A stretch of 15,506 bases of DNA, taken from assembly GCA_038216155.1 (NCBI GenBank), contig JBBQQH010000067.1, forward strand, positions 1 to 15,506, given 5' to 3'. The position numbers and the translations under genes were made by a program. The notes beneath the pieces are model-generated. The model searched no databases and was not told the DNA's origin. It saw only the letters and a list, made by a program, of their open reading frames with translations. This DNA is from SZAS-103 sp038216155 (GTDB lineage Bacteria; Pseudomonadota; Gammaproteobacteria; Xanthomonadales; Xanthomonadaceae). Shown one piece after another: positions 1 through 7,546 of this stretch (position 1 is its first letter; each line of letters starts with the position of its first letter).

Positions 1-486
1 CGTCGTGAGAGTCGCGAACGCGTGCATCCAAAGCCTGACTCGTCGGCGGAAGTGAGCGCCGGTGAGACATTGTTCGACTCGCAGTCTGATCGCAAACCCA
101 GTCGCAAACCCGTGCGCCGTGATGCCAGTGGATCGGAACCCGGCATGGAGACCTTCCGCATCGAAGTCGGCCACGCGCACGGCGTGCAGCCAGGCAATAT
201 CGTCGGCGCGATCGCCAATGAGGCTGACCTCGAGAGTCGCTACATCGGACGCATCGACATCCGCGACAACTACAGCTTGGTCGATCTGCCCGAAGGCATG
301 CCCAAACCGTTGCTGGAACACCTCAAGCGCGTTCGCGTCGGCGGCCTGCCCTTGCGCATTGCCCGCGCGGGACCGAACGATATTGCCGGGACCGAAGAGC
401 AGCGCGGCGCGGCGCGGCCACCGGCTGAAGGCGACCGTGCGCGGCCGTCCTACAAGAAAAAGGCGCCGCCTCGCCGCGACCGTTGA
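1..486 (+). CDS. deaD: DEAD-box ATP-dependent RNA helicase, C-terminal part (DeaD/CsdA type)
   Basis: This is the 3' end of a gene whose start lies left of the window; the frame is open from base 1 (Arg-Arg-Glu-Ser-Arg...). Only the tail is visible. A basic, Ser/Arg-rich linker (about the first 45 codons) is followed by a DbpA-type RNA-binding domain: METFRIEVGH, then PGNIVGAIANEA, YIGRIDIRDNYSLVDLP and VRVGGLPLRIA, an RRM-like fold that binds structured RNA. It ends in a Lys/Arg-rich tail (KKKAPPRRDR). DeaD/CsdA proteins unwind RNA in ribosome assembly, mRNA decay and cold adaptation in the cytoplasm. The helicase core motifs (DEAD, SAT, HRxGR) are outside the window, so the call rests on the C-terminal domain. 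A DbpA assignment is possible but the linker and tail fit DeaD better. The next gene starts 54 bases downstream. Confidence 0.82.
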   Translation, partial: RRESRERVHPKPDSSAEVSAGETLFDSQSDRKPSRKPVRRDASGSEPGMETFRIEVGHAHGVQPGNIVGAIANEADLESRYIGRIDIRDNYSLVDLPEGMPKPLLEHLKRVRVGGLPLRIARAGPNDIAGTEEQRGAARPPAEGDRARPSYKKKAPPRRDR

Positions 487-540
487 TGCGGCGAGCACAG
501 AAGAACCGAACGCGATCCTGTCTTCGGCGCTGACGATCCA

Positions 541-1734
541 ATGAGCCAATCCTTCGACGCGGTAATCATTGGCGGCGGCGCGGCCGGCTTGATGTGCGCG
601 CTGACGGCGGGCCAACGCGGCCGACGCGTGCTGTTGATCGAGCACGCCAATCGCATCGGCAAGAAGATCCTGATGTCCGGCGGTGGGCGCTGCAATTTCA
701 CCAACACCGGTTGCACGCCGGCGCAGTTCCTGTCCGCCAATCCACACTTCTGCAAGTCGGCACTGGCGCGGTTCACTCCAGCCGATTTCATTGCGATGGT
801 GGATCGCCACCGCATCGCCTGGCATGAGAAGGAACTCGGGCAATTGTTCTGCGACGATTCGTCGAAGCAGATCGTGCAGATGCTGGCCGATGAGTGCGCG
901 GCAGGCGATGTGCAGATACTCACCGATTGCAGCGTGGAGGCGGTCAAACGCGAGGAAGCCGACGGCGGGTCCACCTTCACGCTGCACACGACACGCCGCT
1001 CGGTAGCGGCGCCGGCGTTGGTGGTCGCATCCGGCGGCCTTTCGATCCCGCGCATGGGCGCCAGCGGCTTCGGTCACGCCCTCGCTCGCCAGTTTGGTCA
1101 CCAGGTGTTGCTGCTACGCGCGGGATTGGTGCCGTTGACGTTGACCGGCATCCATTCCGAACACCTGCAGGACTTGAGTGGCGTGTCGCTACCCGTGTCT
1201 GCGTTGTGCAACGGCCAGTCGTTCGAGAATGCGATGCTGATCACCCACCGCGGTCTGAGTGGGCCGGCGATCCTGCAAATTTCGTCTTACTGGGAGCCCG
1301 GCGATGGGCTGCGCATCGATCTGTTGCCTGGACAGGATGCCTTGACGCAATTGCGCGCCGCACAGTCGGGGCGCCCCGCCGCCGAGCTCAAGACGGTACT
1401 GTCGGAGTGGCTGCCCAAGCGTCTTGCGCAACGATTGTGCGAGGTCTGGCTGCCGAACAAACCGATGCGTCAGTACGACATCGGTGAGTTGCGCCGTGTC
1501 GCCGAAGTGCTGCAACAGTTCCCGATCATCGCCAGCGGCACTGAAGGTTACCGTACGGCCGAGGTCACGCTCGGTGGCGTCGACACCAACGAGCTGTCGT
1601 CGAGCTCGATGCAGTCGCGGAAGGTGCCAGGACTGTATTTCATCGGTGAAGTCGTCGACGTCAGCGGCTGGCTGGGCGGCTACAACTTCCAGTGGGCCTG
1701 GGCGTCTGGGTTCGCGGCGGGCAATGCGGTGTGA
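541..1734 (+). CDS. BaiN/HI0933-family NAD(P)/FAD-dependent oxidoreductase (YhiN-like)
   Basis: A 397-residue flavoprotein of the HI0933/YhiN/BaiN family, at the normal family length. The N-terminus carries the FAD dinucleotide-binding motif GGGAAG (about residues 11-16). The family signature follows: RIGKKILMSGGGRCNFTN (about 38-55). The middle has the ASGGLSIPRMGASGFG segment and THRGLSGPAIL. The C-terminus has the second FAD contact region, GLYFIGEVVDVSGWLGGYNFQWAWASG, with the family-typical GGYNFQWA. The physiological substrate of most members is unknown; some are annotated as aminoacetone oxidases or bile-acid flavoproteins, which I would not transfer here. The ATG at 541 lacks a clear Shine-Dalgarno sequence (TGACGATCCA precedes it), but conservation begins almost at once, so this start is right. 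It may be co-transcribed with the helicase. It converges on trhO, with 77 bases between the stops. Confidence 0.9.
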   Translation: MSQSFDAVIIGGGAAGLMCALTAGQRGRRVLLIEHANRIGKKILMSGGGRCNFTNTGCTPAQFLSANPHFCKSALARFTPADFIAMVDRHRIAWHEKELGQLFCDDSSKQIVQMLADECAAGDVQILTDCSVEAVKREEADGGSTFTLHTTRRSVAAPALVVASGGLSIPRMGASGFGHALARQFGHQVLLLRAGLVPLTLTGIHSEHLQDLSGVSLPVSALCNGQSFENAMLITHRGLSGPAILQISSYWEPGDGLRIDLLPGQDALTQLRAAQSGRPAAELKTVLSEWLPKRLAQRLCEVWLPNKPMRQYDIGELRRVAEVLQQFPIIASGTEGYRTAEVTLGGVDTNELSSSSMQSRKVPGLYFIGEVVDVSGWLGGYNFQWAWASGFAAGNAV

Positions 1735-1811
1735 TGCACTGGCGCCGCCAGCTTTCTCCTCGATGCCTTCAGTCGGCTTTGAGCGCGTGTTACTGAAATC
1801 ACCGAATGAAA

Positions 1812-2585
1812 TCAGGCAGCTTTGGATTCGATAGACGAATCAGCTTCCAGTCGTTGTTCACCGATGGGCACAAGTCGCGGCGTCAGTGCAATCCGCTCGT
1901 CGAACACGAAGCAATTGCCATCGAATCCGGCACCGCCGATCTGCTCGAAATAGCCGAGAATTCCGCCATCGAGCTGCCAGACATTGCGCATGCCTTCGCT
2001 GCGCATGTGCAAGGCTGCTTTCTCGCAACGGATGCCGCCAGTGCAAAAGCTGACCACAGTCGCATCGGACAATGCCTCGCGATGTGCAGCGAGGTGCTGC
2101 GGAAAGTCGGTGAAGCGGTCGATTGGCAAGTGCAGCGCGCCGGCAAAACTGCCGTGTTCGACTTCTTCTCGGTTGCGTGTATCCAGCAGCACCAGCCGAC
2201 GCCCGTCGTCATCGTGACCATCGGCAATCCAGCGCGCCAGCGTGCGCGGCGAAACGGAAGGGGCTCGATTATCCAACGGCGATGCACGTTCTCGCCGAAA
2301 GCTGATGATCTCGGTTTTGACCTTGACCTTGAGCCGCGCGAACGGTTGCGAGCGACTGCGGCTGCGCTTGACTTCGAGGTCAGCGAATCGCGCATCGCAG
2401 CGCAATGCATGCAGCCAAGCGTCGACCGCGTCCGACTGTCCCGCCAGAAACAGATTGATCCCCTCGCCCGCCACTAGCACGGTGCCCAGCAAGCTCCCGA
2501 TTTCGGCACGCTCGCGCAGCACCTCGGCCAGCGCGATTGGATCGGCGATCAGCGTGAATCGATAGGCGGCGATGGATTCAATCAT
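1812..2585 (-). CDS. trhO: tRNA uridine(34) hydroxylase, rhodanese-like (TrhO/YceA, UPF0176)
   Basis: A 257-residue TrhO-type protein. TrhO makes 5-hydroxyuridine at the wobble position of tRNAs in the cytoplasm. An N-terminal acylphosphatase-like domain (about 1-95, with SLLGTVLVAGEGINLFLAG) precedes a rhodanese domain (about 110-215) whose active-site loop is CTGGIRC; Cys181 is the expected catalytic residue. It ends soon after the conserved FVFDERI segment, so it lacks the C-terminal Cys-rich extension of the longer E. coli YceA. The open frame extends 12 codons upstream, but the ATG at 2585 is chosen because conservation begins there (MIESIAAYRF) and its ATGA overlaps the TGA of the upstream GNAT gene, implying translational coupling. 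It is the last gene of a probable three-gene unit (methyltransferase-GNAT-trhO). Confidence 0.88.
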   Translation of the reverse strand: MIESIAAYRFTLIADPIALAEVLRERAEIGSLLGTVLVAGEGINLFLAGQSDAVDAWLHALRCDARFADLEVKRSRSRSQPFARLKVKVKTEIISFRRERASPLDNRAPSVSPRTLARWIADGHDDDGRRLVLLDTRNREEVEHGSFAGALHLPIDRFTDFPQHLAAHREALSDATVVSFCTGGIRCEKAALHMRSEGMRNVWQLDGGILGYFEQIGGAGFDGNCFVFDERIALTPRLVPIGEQRLEADSSIESKAA

Positions 2586-3157
2586 GGTTGCGTGCCAGTC
2601 GAGCCGAGTTCCGCAAGCCAATCACCTTGTGACAGCTCGAACCAAGCCAGCTGCCCTTGTTTGGCATACGCCGGATAGTCGAATGTGCGCTCGCCATTGC
2701 GTCGCAACCCCGACTTAACCGGCACCTTTTGGGAATCAATGTTATCCAGGCTGGTGATCGCCACGACTTGCGCCAGATGCATCGTTTCGAAGCCGTAGCG
2801 AACCAGTCCACGACACATTTCGGTCGCGTAACCCTTACCCCACGCCTCGCGCATCAGCGTATATCCGACCTGGATATGCGTCTCACCCGGAATATGGCTG
2901 AGCAGATGCATGCCGACGCATTGACCTGTCGATTTCTCCAGAGTCGCCCACATTCCGAACCCCGGATGCTGGTCGTAGTAGGCAAGGATGCGCTCGCGCA
3001 GCATCTGCTCCGATTCTTCGCGCGATTTCACGCCGCCGATGAAACGCATGACTTCGGTATCGGTGTGCATGCGAACGAGCAACTCGACTTCGTCCCCGGC
3101 AAATCGGCGCAGCGAAAGGCGCGTCGTCTGCGGCAATGCTGGATCGTCAACCACCAA
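2582..3157 (-). CDS. GNAT-family N-acetyltransferase (RimJ/RimL-like)
   Basis: A protein of about 191 residues with the GNAT fold: TTRLSLRRF at the start (the beta-1 strand typical of RimJ/RimL relatives), the VGYTLMREAWGKGYATE motif A that binds the acetyl-CoA pyrophosphate (RxxWGKGYA, about residues 103-111), and the later ITSLDNIDSQKVPVKSGLR segment, which corresponds to the family's NxxSxxVxxKxGF. The acceptor substrate cannot be told from sequence. There is no ATG at the start. TTG at 3157 sits immediately after the upstream methyltransferase TGA and 7 bases from a GGTGGA; the next codon, GTG at 3154, is an equally good alternative. The end overlaps the trhO start by ATGA. Zero and negative spacing on both sides argues for a single transcript. 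Confidence 0.85.
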   Translation of the reverse strand: MVVDDPALPQTTRLSLRRFAGDEVELLVRMHTDTEVMRFIGGVKSREESEQMLRERILAYYDQHPGFGMWATLEKSTGQCVGMHLLSHIPGETHIQVGYTLMREAWGKGYATEMCRGLVRYGFETMHLAQVVAITSLDNIDSQKVPVKSGLRRNGERTFDYPAYAKQGQLAWFELSQGDWLAELGSTGTQP

Positions 3158-4000
3158 TCAAACGTCCACCGGTTTGCGCCCGGAGATCACTGGCACCTGC
3201 CAAACCGCGTACTGCGGCGGCGTACGAATCGCCTCGATCATGCAATCAAAGTCGGCGCGCACGTCCGCAAGTGATCGGCCGGTCACCTCGGACAGCGATG
3301 GCGCATAGCCGTCACGCCAGGCCACCATGATTCCGGCGAACGTCTTGCGCGCCACCCGCAAGGTGTCCACCACCACGTAATCCATCGCGATGTCGCGATA
3401 GCCGGCAGCGTCCATCAAAACGGGAGAGTGGCGACCGACCTGCGGATCGCAATCGATCCCGCGCAGGAACACCGCCGCGTGATGGTTCCAGAACCGGTCC
3501 GGATCGAACAGCTCTCCTTCGCGATCGATCGCCGGCATGTGCAGCATTCCGTAGTCTTCAGACAGCAGGTGCAACCAACCGCCGGGCTTCAGAACGCGGC
3601 TAATTTCATCCAGTACCAGCCGAAAATTTGGTACCGATTGCGAGACGTGTCGGCAGACGATGAGATCGAAATGGCTGTCAGGGAAATCCAGCGCGAAGGC
3701 ATCGCCCTGCGCGTAGTGCACGCGATCGGCAAACGCTGCGTTCTCGCGCCGTGCCGGCACCAGGTTGGATTCGAGGATGTCGATGCCCGTCACTGACGCC
3801 TGCGGATAGCGCTCGGCCAGCCGCCGGGTGATCTCGCCAGTTCCGCAGCCCAGGTCAAGGATCTGCAGCTCGCCGGACAACCCGTAGCGGTCAAACAGTG
3901 GCGCCTCTTGCGGCCAGATCGCCTGCGCCTGATATGCCAGCGTGCGCGCCATCGACTCGTCGCCCATCTGCTGCGCTTGCGGGTTGCGGTTATCGCTCAT
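3158..4000 (-). CDS. class I SAM-dependent methyltransferase
   Basis: A 280-residue Rossmann-fold methyltransferase. Motif I (ILDLGCGTG, residues 47-55) binds S-adenosylmethionine; the motif II acidic residue is in VTGIDI; FALDFPDSHFDLIVCRHVSQSVPN gives motifs III-IV, and LDEISRVLKPGGWLHLLSEDYG gives the post-motif strand typical of the Methyltransf_11/25 group. The C-terminal 90 residues are probably a substrate cap and do not identify the substrate. The ATG at 4000 is preceded by GATGAAGAACCCGC, a weak ribosome-binding site. It is followed with no gap by the GNAT gene. It is separated from the upstream same-strand glycosylase gene by 65 bases, so it could have its own promoter, though I see no clear one. 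Confidence 0.87.
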   Translation of the reverse strand: MSDNRNPQAQQMGDESMARTLAYQAQAIWPQEAPLFDRYGLSGELQILDLGCGTGEITRRLAERYPQASVTGIDILESNLVPARRENAAFADRVHYAQGDAFALDFPDSHFDLIVCRHVSQSVPNFRLVLDEISRVLKPGGWLHLLSEDYGMLHMPAIDREGELFDPDRFWNHHAAVFLRGIDCDPQVGRHSPVLMDAAGYRDIAMDYVVVDTLRVARKTFAGIMVAWRDGYAPSLSEVTGRSLADVRADFDCMIEAIRTPPQYAVWQVPVISGRKPVDV

Positions 4001-4065
4001 GCGGGTTCTTCATCGCGTAGTTGCAAGCGGCGAATTATGCCCGAGCGCAGGACCTCTACCGCGAA

Positions 4066-4689
4066 CTATTTACGCGAGACGTGCGGATCGCCTTCGACGT
4101 ACCAGCGCCACGGTTCGTCCACCGCGCGGCTGATGCCGATCCGCTTGGCGATCACCGATAGCGCGGGCGGCGACGTGCCATCACTGGCGATGGTATACGC
4201 GGCGTCGCGAGCCGTGAGGTCGATGCCATCGAACGTCCGATCGATGCCAAATGCCTGGCGCAGCCGTGCCGGCCCACGACAGAGATCGCGATCATTACGG
4301 CACGCTGGCCGCGCCTCGCGCATCGTCTCAAGTCCGGTCAATGGCGCGAGCGCACGCAGCAGCACGGCGACGCCCTCGCCTTCCTCGCCACACACCGCAT
4401 TCGCGCACCAATGCATGCCGTAGGTGAAATACACGTACATCAAGCCGGGCTTGCCGAACATGCTGGCATTGCGCGCGGTTTTGCCGCGATACGCATGCGC
4501 TGCGGGATCGAACGCGCCGCAGTACGCTTCCACTTCGACGATTCGCCCGCTGCGCCCGTCGGCGGTCAGCAAGACCTTGTTGAGCAATTCCGGGGCCACC
4601 TCGCGCGGATCACGACGATCGAAGCGTTGTGCGAGCGGCTTGATCTCCGTTTGCCTCGTGATATCGCGCTTGATGACATCAGGCCTCAT
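4066..4689 (-). CDS. mpg: 3-methyladenine DNA glycosylase, AAG/Mpg family
   Basis: A 207-residue monofunctional alkyladenine DNA glycosylase that excises 3-methyladenine, hypoxanthine and related lesions to start base-excision repair. From memory of human AAG, the active site is fully preserved. The catalytic Glu is Glu54 in IVEVEAY (human Glu125). The base-stacking residues are Tyr56, His65 (in DPAAHAYRG) and Tyr87, and the intercalating tyrosine is Tyr90 in YVYFTYGMHWC. The conserved LLRALAPLTGLETMR and DLCRGPARLRQA segments follow. The length is normal for bacteria. The ATG at 4689 lies 4 bases after the stop of the DUF1993 gene, so the two are very likely co-transcribed; that pairing says nothing obvious about DUF1993 function. 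Confidence 0.93.
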   Translation of the reverse strand: MRPDVIKRDITRQTEIKPLAQRFDRRDPREVAPELLNKVLLTADGRSGRIVEVEAYCGAFDPAAHAYRGKTARNASMFGKPGLMYVYFTYGMHWCANAVCGEEGEGVAVLLRALAPLTGLETMREARPACRNDRDLCRGPARLRQAFGIDRTFDGIDLTARDAAYTIASDGTSPPALSVIAKRIGISRAVDEPWRWYVEGDPHVSRK

Positions 4690-4693
4690 GCCA

Positions 4694-5203
4694 TCAAAAC
4701 GCGCCCATGTAGTCGCGCTTGCCGACCTCGACGCCGTTATGTCGGAGGACCGCGTAGGTCGTGGTCACATGAAAGAAGAATTGCGGCAGGCCGTAGCTGA
4801 GTAGATAGGCCTTGCCGTCAAACGTGCGTTCGCGTGGTGTGCCCGGACGCGTCACGATCGAGCGCTGCTCGCTGCCTTCAAACAACGAGGGATCGAAGCC
4901 TTCGATGAAGGTCATCGTCTGCGTCACCCGATCGCGCAATTCGCTGAAAGTCTGTTCGGTGTCCTCGTAAGCCGGCACCTCGGCCTGCGCCAGCCGCGCG
5001 CTAACGCCCTTGGCAAAATCGGTTGCAATCTGCACCTGCCGGGTCAGCGGGAACATGTCGGGAAACAGGCGTGCCTGCAGCAGCACGCCAGGTTCGATCT
5101 TCTTCTCGCTCGCGTGTGCTTCGGCCTTGGCCAGCACCTGGTCCAGCGCACCCAGCATCTGCTTGAACACCGGAACCGACGCGTCGTACATGGTCAATGA
5201 CAT
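4694..5203 (-). CDS. DUF1993-family protein
   Basis: A 169-residue protein of the DUF1993 family. These are small, mostly helical proteins of unknown role that resemble the DinB/YfiT four-helix-bundle group. The recognisable features are the N-terminal MYDASVPVFKQMLGALDQVL, the central ARLFPDMFPLTRQVQIATDFAKG and the C-terminal LPQFFFHVTTTYAVLRHNGVEVGKRDYMG; the last carries the one His (HVTTTYAVLRHNG) typical of the family. There is no signal peptide or transmembrane segment. The start is firm: AAGGAG ends 6 bases upstream of the ATG. The 136 bases upstream, before the DDAH stop, carry an imperfect stem (GCTGAG/CTCAGC) and a TTGACC, perhaps a promoter for this gene and mpg, though spacing to any -10 is poor. 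The function is unknown. Confidence 0.85.
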   Translation of the reverse strand: MSLTMYDASVPVFKQMLGALDQVLAKAEAHASEKKIEPGVLLQARLFPDMFPLTRQVQIATDFAKGVSARLAQAEVPAYEDTEQTFSELRDRVTQTMTFIEGFDPSLFEGSEQRSIVTRPGTPRERTFDGKAYLLSYGLPQFFFHVTTTYAVLRHNGVEVGKRDYMGAF

Positions 5204-5333
5204 CGAAACACTCCTTGCAATGGGGCTGAGAAGCCGGTATGGCTCAGCGAACAGCGCAGCTGGTCAACGGGAAATTTACGCGGTGATGATAACGCCGTGC
5301 GTCGCACAAGACCGTGTTGCACGCCGGGCGATT

Positions 5334-5349
5334 AGACGCTCAGACGCTC
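5334..5349. repeat. 8-bp tandem duplication over the DDAH stop codon
   Basis: AGACGCTC occurs twice in direct succession, followed by AG. The DDAH TGA lies inside it. With one unit the reading frame would meet TAA at the same codon, so the duplication is neutral for the protein. It is probably replication slippage. Confidence 0.7.
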
Positions 5350-6116
5350 AGGTCACGAAACAACAGACTGCAACAGGACACTGCGCCTTCGGCTTTCTGC
5401 AACTCCGACATCGGCACGGTCGTCACCGAAAAACCGGCATCCAGCAAGCGCTGACGCGTACGCGGAAATCCATCGGGCATCAGCAACTGATCGTTGACCC
5501 GCACCACGTTGGCCGCGTGCTCCTCGTCCGGATCGACCTCGATCACCCGCAAATGCGAGAACACGCCACGATCGACCCATGCCGGTTGCAGCAACACTGC
5601 ATCATCGTCGATCTGGGTCACTGCCGATTTCAGGTGCAGACATTCGCGAGTAGCAACCGACTGCACAACGTAGCCATGCGGACCGAGTAGTGCGCCGAGC
5701 TGCGCGATGCCTTCGGCGTTGCTGCGCGCCGATGCACCGACATACAAGGTGCGTCCGATCCGCAACACATCACCGCCATCGAGCGTGCCGGGCGACTGGA
5801 TCGATGCAAGCGGGCGAAACTCCGCCAAGGCTGTGGCGATGCTTTCCGACTCAACGCGACGCGACGGCGCGCCGGGCCGGGTCAATACCGCGATCTCATC
5901 CAGCACCACCGCGCAGTCCTCGACAAACACCGAATCGGGCATCGACGACTGCATCGGCAGCATCCGCACATCGCAGCCCAGTTTTGCAAGCACGCAACGA
6001 TACTGCGCATGCTGCGCGCGTGCACGCTCGATATCGATCGGCTCACGCGCGACGAAAGAGAGTTCGCAGTCGGCAAGCGACGGTGCCGGTAGGCGGGTGA
6101 TCGCAATCACGCTCAT
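5340..6116 (-). CDS. dimethylarginine dimethylaminohydrolase-type amidinohydrolase (DDAH/arginine deiminase superfamily)
   Basis: A 258-residue protein of the pentein (guanidine-modifying) superfamily, closest to bacterial DDAH, which hydrolyses N-omega-methylated arginines to citrulline plus methylamines. Visible motifs are MPDSVFVEDCAVVLD (residues 59-73, substrate-binding acidic residues), LTRPGAPSRR (78-87, arginines near the substrate carboxylate), LDGGDVLRIG (112-121), the catalytic-histidine segment CLHLKSAVT (His161) and the nucleophile region AVSCCSLLF with Cys248-Cys249 near the C-terminus. The length matches the roughly 255 residues of the Pseudomonas enzyme. The ATG at 6116 overlaps the TGA of the upstream small Cys-rich gene (ATGA). 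An 8-bp tandem duplication (AGACGCTC on the plus strand, 5334-5349) spans the stop codon; removing one unit would still end the protein at the same residue. Related chemistry, such as citrullination of free arginine, cannot be excluded. Confidence 0.85.
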   Translation of the reverse strand: MSVIAITRLPAPSLADCELSFVAREPIDIERARAQHAQYRCVLAKLGCDVRMLPMQSSMPDSVFVEDCAVVLDEIAVLTRPGAPSRRVESESIATALAEFRPLASIQSPGTLDGGDVLRIGRTLYVGASARSNAEGIAQLGALLGPHGYVVQSVATRECLHLKSAVTQIDDDAVLLQPAWVDRGVFSHLRVIEVDPDEEHAANVVRVNDQLLMPDGFPRTRQRLLDAGFSVTTVPMSELQKAEGAVSCCSLLFRDLSV

Positions 6117-6373
6117 CGTGGCTTGTCCTCGCGTTCGCCCTCGTCAGTGCCCGACATCGGACCGGCGCCGGGATGCCGCAACTTCCATGCTGCCAGCAAG
6201 TAGTTGTAATGATGCATCGCTTCCTCGTGAATGTCGTGGATGCAGCGCACGCAGCCTTCGCCGCAACAGTCGAGTGGATCAGGTGCTTGCGGTTGCCGTG
6301 GTAGTGAATCGATGGCGTTGATCATGGCGATGAATTCGACGGCGCGCTGTAACAATCGATAACGATCAACCAT
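6113..6373 (-). CDS. small oxidoreductase-like (OXLD1-type) CCGxGCxxC protein
   Basis: About 86 residues from the ATG at 6373. The core, DPLDCCGEGCVRCIHDIHEEAMHHYNYLLAAWK, matches the short oxidoreductase-like N-terminal domain (Pfam Oxidored-like; human OXLD1 carries it). Four cysteines sit in CCGEGCVRC, followed by a His-rich helix; in this family the motif suggests metal or redox chemistry, but no biochemical role is established to my knowledge. The N-terminal helix (YRLLQRAVEFIAMINAIDS) has no signal peptide. The open frame extends 15 codons further upstream (to 6418) into the preceding gene; the ATG at 6373, 4 bases after that gene's stop, is the better start, though the later in-frame Met (MINAIDS) is possible. 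It overlaps DDAH by ATGA. Confidence 0.68.
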   Translation of the reverse strand: MVDRYRLLQRAVEFIAMINAIDSLPRQPQAPDPLDCCGEGCVRCIHDIHEEAMHHYNYLLAAWKLRHPGAGPMSGTDEGEREDKPR

Positions 6374-6377
6374 TCCG

Positions 6378-6758
6378 TCATGGCAGCAGGCGCAGCCACT
6401 CGAGCGCATCGGACTCATCGTCGAACACGTTGGCGACCATCCCCAACTGGGCAGCGAGGATCAGTCCGAATCGCTCGGGATCTATGAACTCGGGCGCGCA
6501 CACAAAGGCAGGCCGCACGATGCCGCCGGCCGCAGCGGCCCAGTGACGCATCAAAGCCGCACGCGTAGCCAACGTAGGAATGTCGTAGCCACTGGATCCG
6601 GTGATATCCATGAGCATGCGGGTGATGCGAAGGCCAGCGACAATCGCAATCATCTCGCCCACTCGGCGCATGCCCGCTTCCAGCGGCATCTCGCCCACCA
6701 GCCGATACACGGCGATCGGTTGATCCGGTTTGAAGTCCATGTATTCAATCTGGTTCAT
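6378..6758 (-). CDS. STAS/SpoIIAA-like domain protein
   Basis: About 126 residues. The pattern of an initial strand pair (DQPIAVYRLVGEMPL), a helix, the strand RMLMDITG, a long helix (IPTLATRAALMRHWAAAAGG), the strand RPAFVCAPEFIDPE, the helix FGLILAAQLG and the final VFDDESDALEWL is typical of the SpoIIAA-like/STAS-type single-domain proteins found near stress and membrane genes. These usually act as protein or lipid binders rather than enzymes. The open frame reaches 6884, but the first 42 codons overlap the nitroreductase coding end and are not conserved-looking; the ATG at 6758 is therefore chosen. Its only purine-rich stretch (CGAGGAGG) is about 22 bases upstream, too far for a normal ribosome site, so translation may depend on coupling to the upstream gene. 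The exact role is unknown. Confidence 0.62.
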   Translation of the reverse strand: MNQIEYMDFKPDQPIAVYRLVGEMPLEAGMRRVGEMIAIVAGLRITRMLMDITGSSGYDIPTLATRAALMRHWAAAAGGIVRPAFVCAPEFIDPERFGLILAAQLGMVANVFDDESDALEWLRLLP

Positions 6759-6826
6759 CGCAGAACGCGCCGGCGTCGACCCTCCTCGGGCTGTGCCTGA
6801 TTCTATCTGACTGTACCGACCCGCAA

Positions 6827-7495
6827 TCAAAGAAACGATGTGTAGTCCTCGAGTGGCAGGCGCTGGATATCCGGCACACGGCACTGCGCCGCTGGATGCC
6901 CGACTACCAGCAACAGATATGGCATCTCATTGCGTGGCCGCCCAAGAATTTCGTTGAGAAATCCCATGGGACTGGGTGTATGCGTCAGCGTCGCCAGCCC
7001 GGCATGATGCAACGCCGCAATCAGCAGGCCGGTGGCGATGCCGACCGATTCGTGCGGATAGTAGCGTTTGTGTTTTTCGCCTTGCGCATCCAGCCCGTAG
7101 CGCTCGTAAAATACGCCAATCAGCCAAGGCGCGATCTCCAGAAAGGGTTTGTCCGCATCGGTACCCAGCGGGCCGAGTGCCTGCAGCCACGCCGATGGTG
7201 CGCGATGGCTGTAGAACTCGCGTTCTTCTTCCTCTGCGGCCAGTCGGATGCGCTGCTTGATCGCAGCATCGGAGACTGCGACAAACCGCCACGGCTGCTG
7301 GTTGGCCCCGCTCGGTGCGGTGCCCGCCGCACGCAGGCACTGCTCGATCAGTTCGCGCGGAACAGCAGTCGGCGCGTAATCACGCACGCTGCGCCGGCCG
7401 GCCATTTCGCCAGCAAAAGCCCGCGCGCGGCCGATACGTTCGCCATCGGCGATCGGCTCGGCTTGTGGAAGTGCAATCGTCTTCAATTCCTGCAC
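6827..7495 (-). CDS. nitroreductase-superfamily flavoprotein, iodotyrosine-deiodinase-like
   Basis: A 222-residue FMN-dependent nitroreductase-fold protein. FMN-binding segments are RRSVRDYAP (34-42), TAPSGANQQPWRF (59-71) and the C-terminal VVGHPA. Along most of its length it follows the iodotyrosine deiodinase (IYD) pattern and not that of NfsA/NfsB: EEEEREF (88-94), DKPFLEIAPWLIGVF, YYPHESVGIATGLLIAALHHAGLATLTHTPSP, LGRPRNE and VPDIQRLPLED. Of the three zwitterion-binding residues of human IYD (Glu157, Tyr161, Lys182, from memory), Glu90 and Lys116 are conserved and Tyr is Phe94 (followed by Tyr95). The start is GTG at 7495 with GGAG six bases upstream; no in-frame ATG fits. It lies 51 bases downstream of the FNT transporter gene and is probably in the same transcript. 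Whether it dehalogenates or reduces another phenolic or quinone substrate is open. Confidence 0.85.
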   Translation of the reverse strand: MQELKTIALPQAEPIADGERIGRARAFAGEMAGRRSVRDYAPTAVPRELIEQCLRAAGTAPSGANQQPWRFVAVSDAAIKQRIRLAAEEEEREFYSHRAPSAWLQALGPLGTDADKPFLEIAPWLIGVFYERYGLDAQGEKHKRYYPHESVGIATGLLIAALHHAGLATLTHTPSPMGFLNEILGRPRNEMPYLLLVVGHPAAQCRVPDIQRLPLEDYTSFL

Positions 7496-7546
7496 GACGT
7501 GCTCCAGGACAGATATGCATTCGCTGCAGCAACCGACCCAACGAGT

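Noticed and set aside
1806..2477. A 223-codon plus-strand frame
   Set aside because: It is the shadow of trhO, whose minus-strand frame has clear family motifs.
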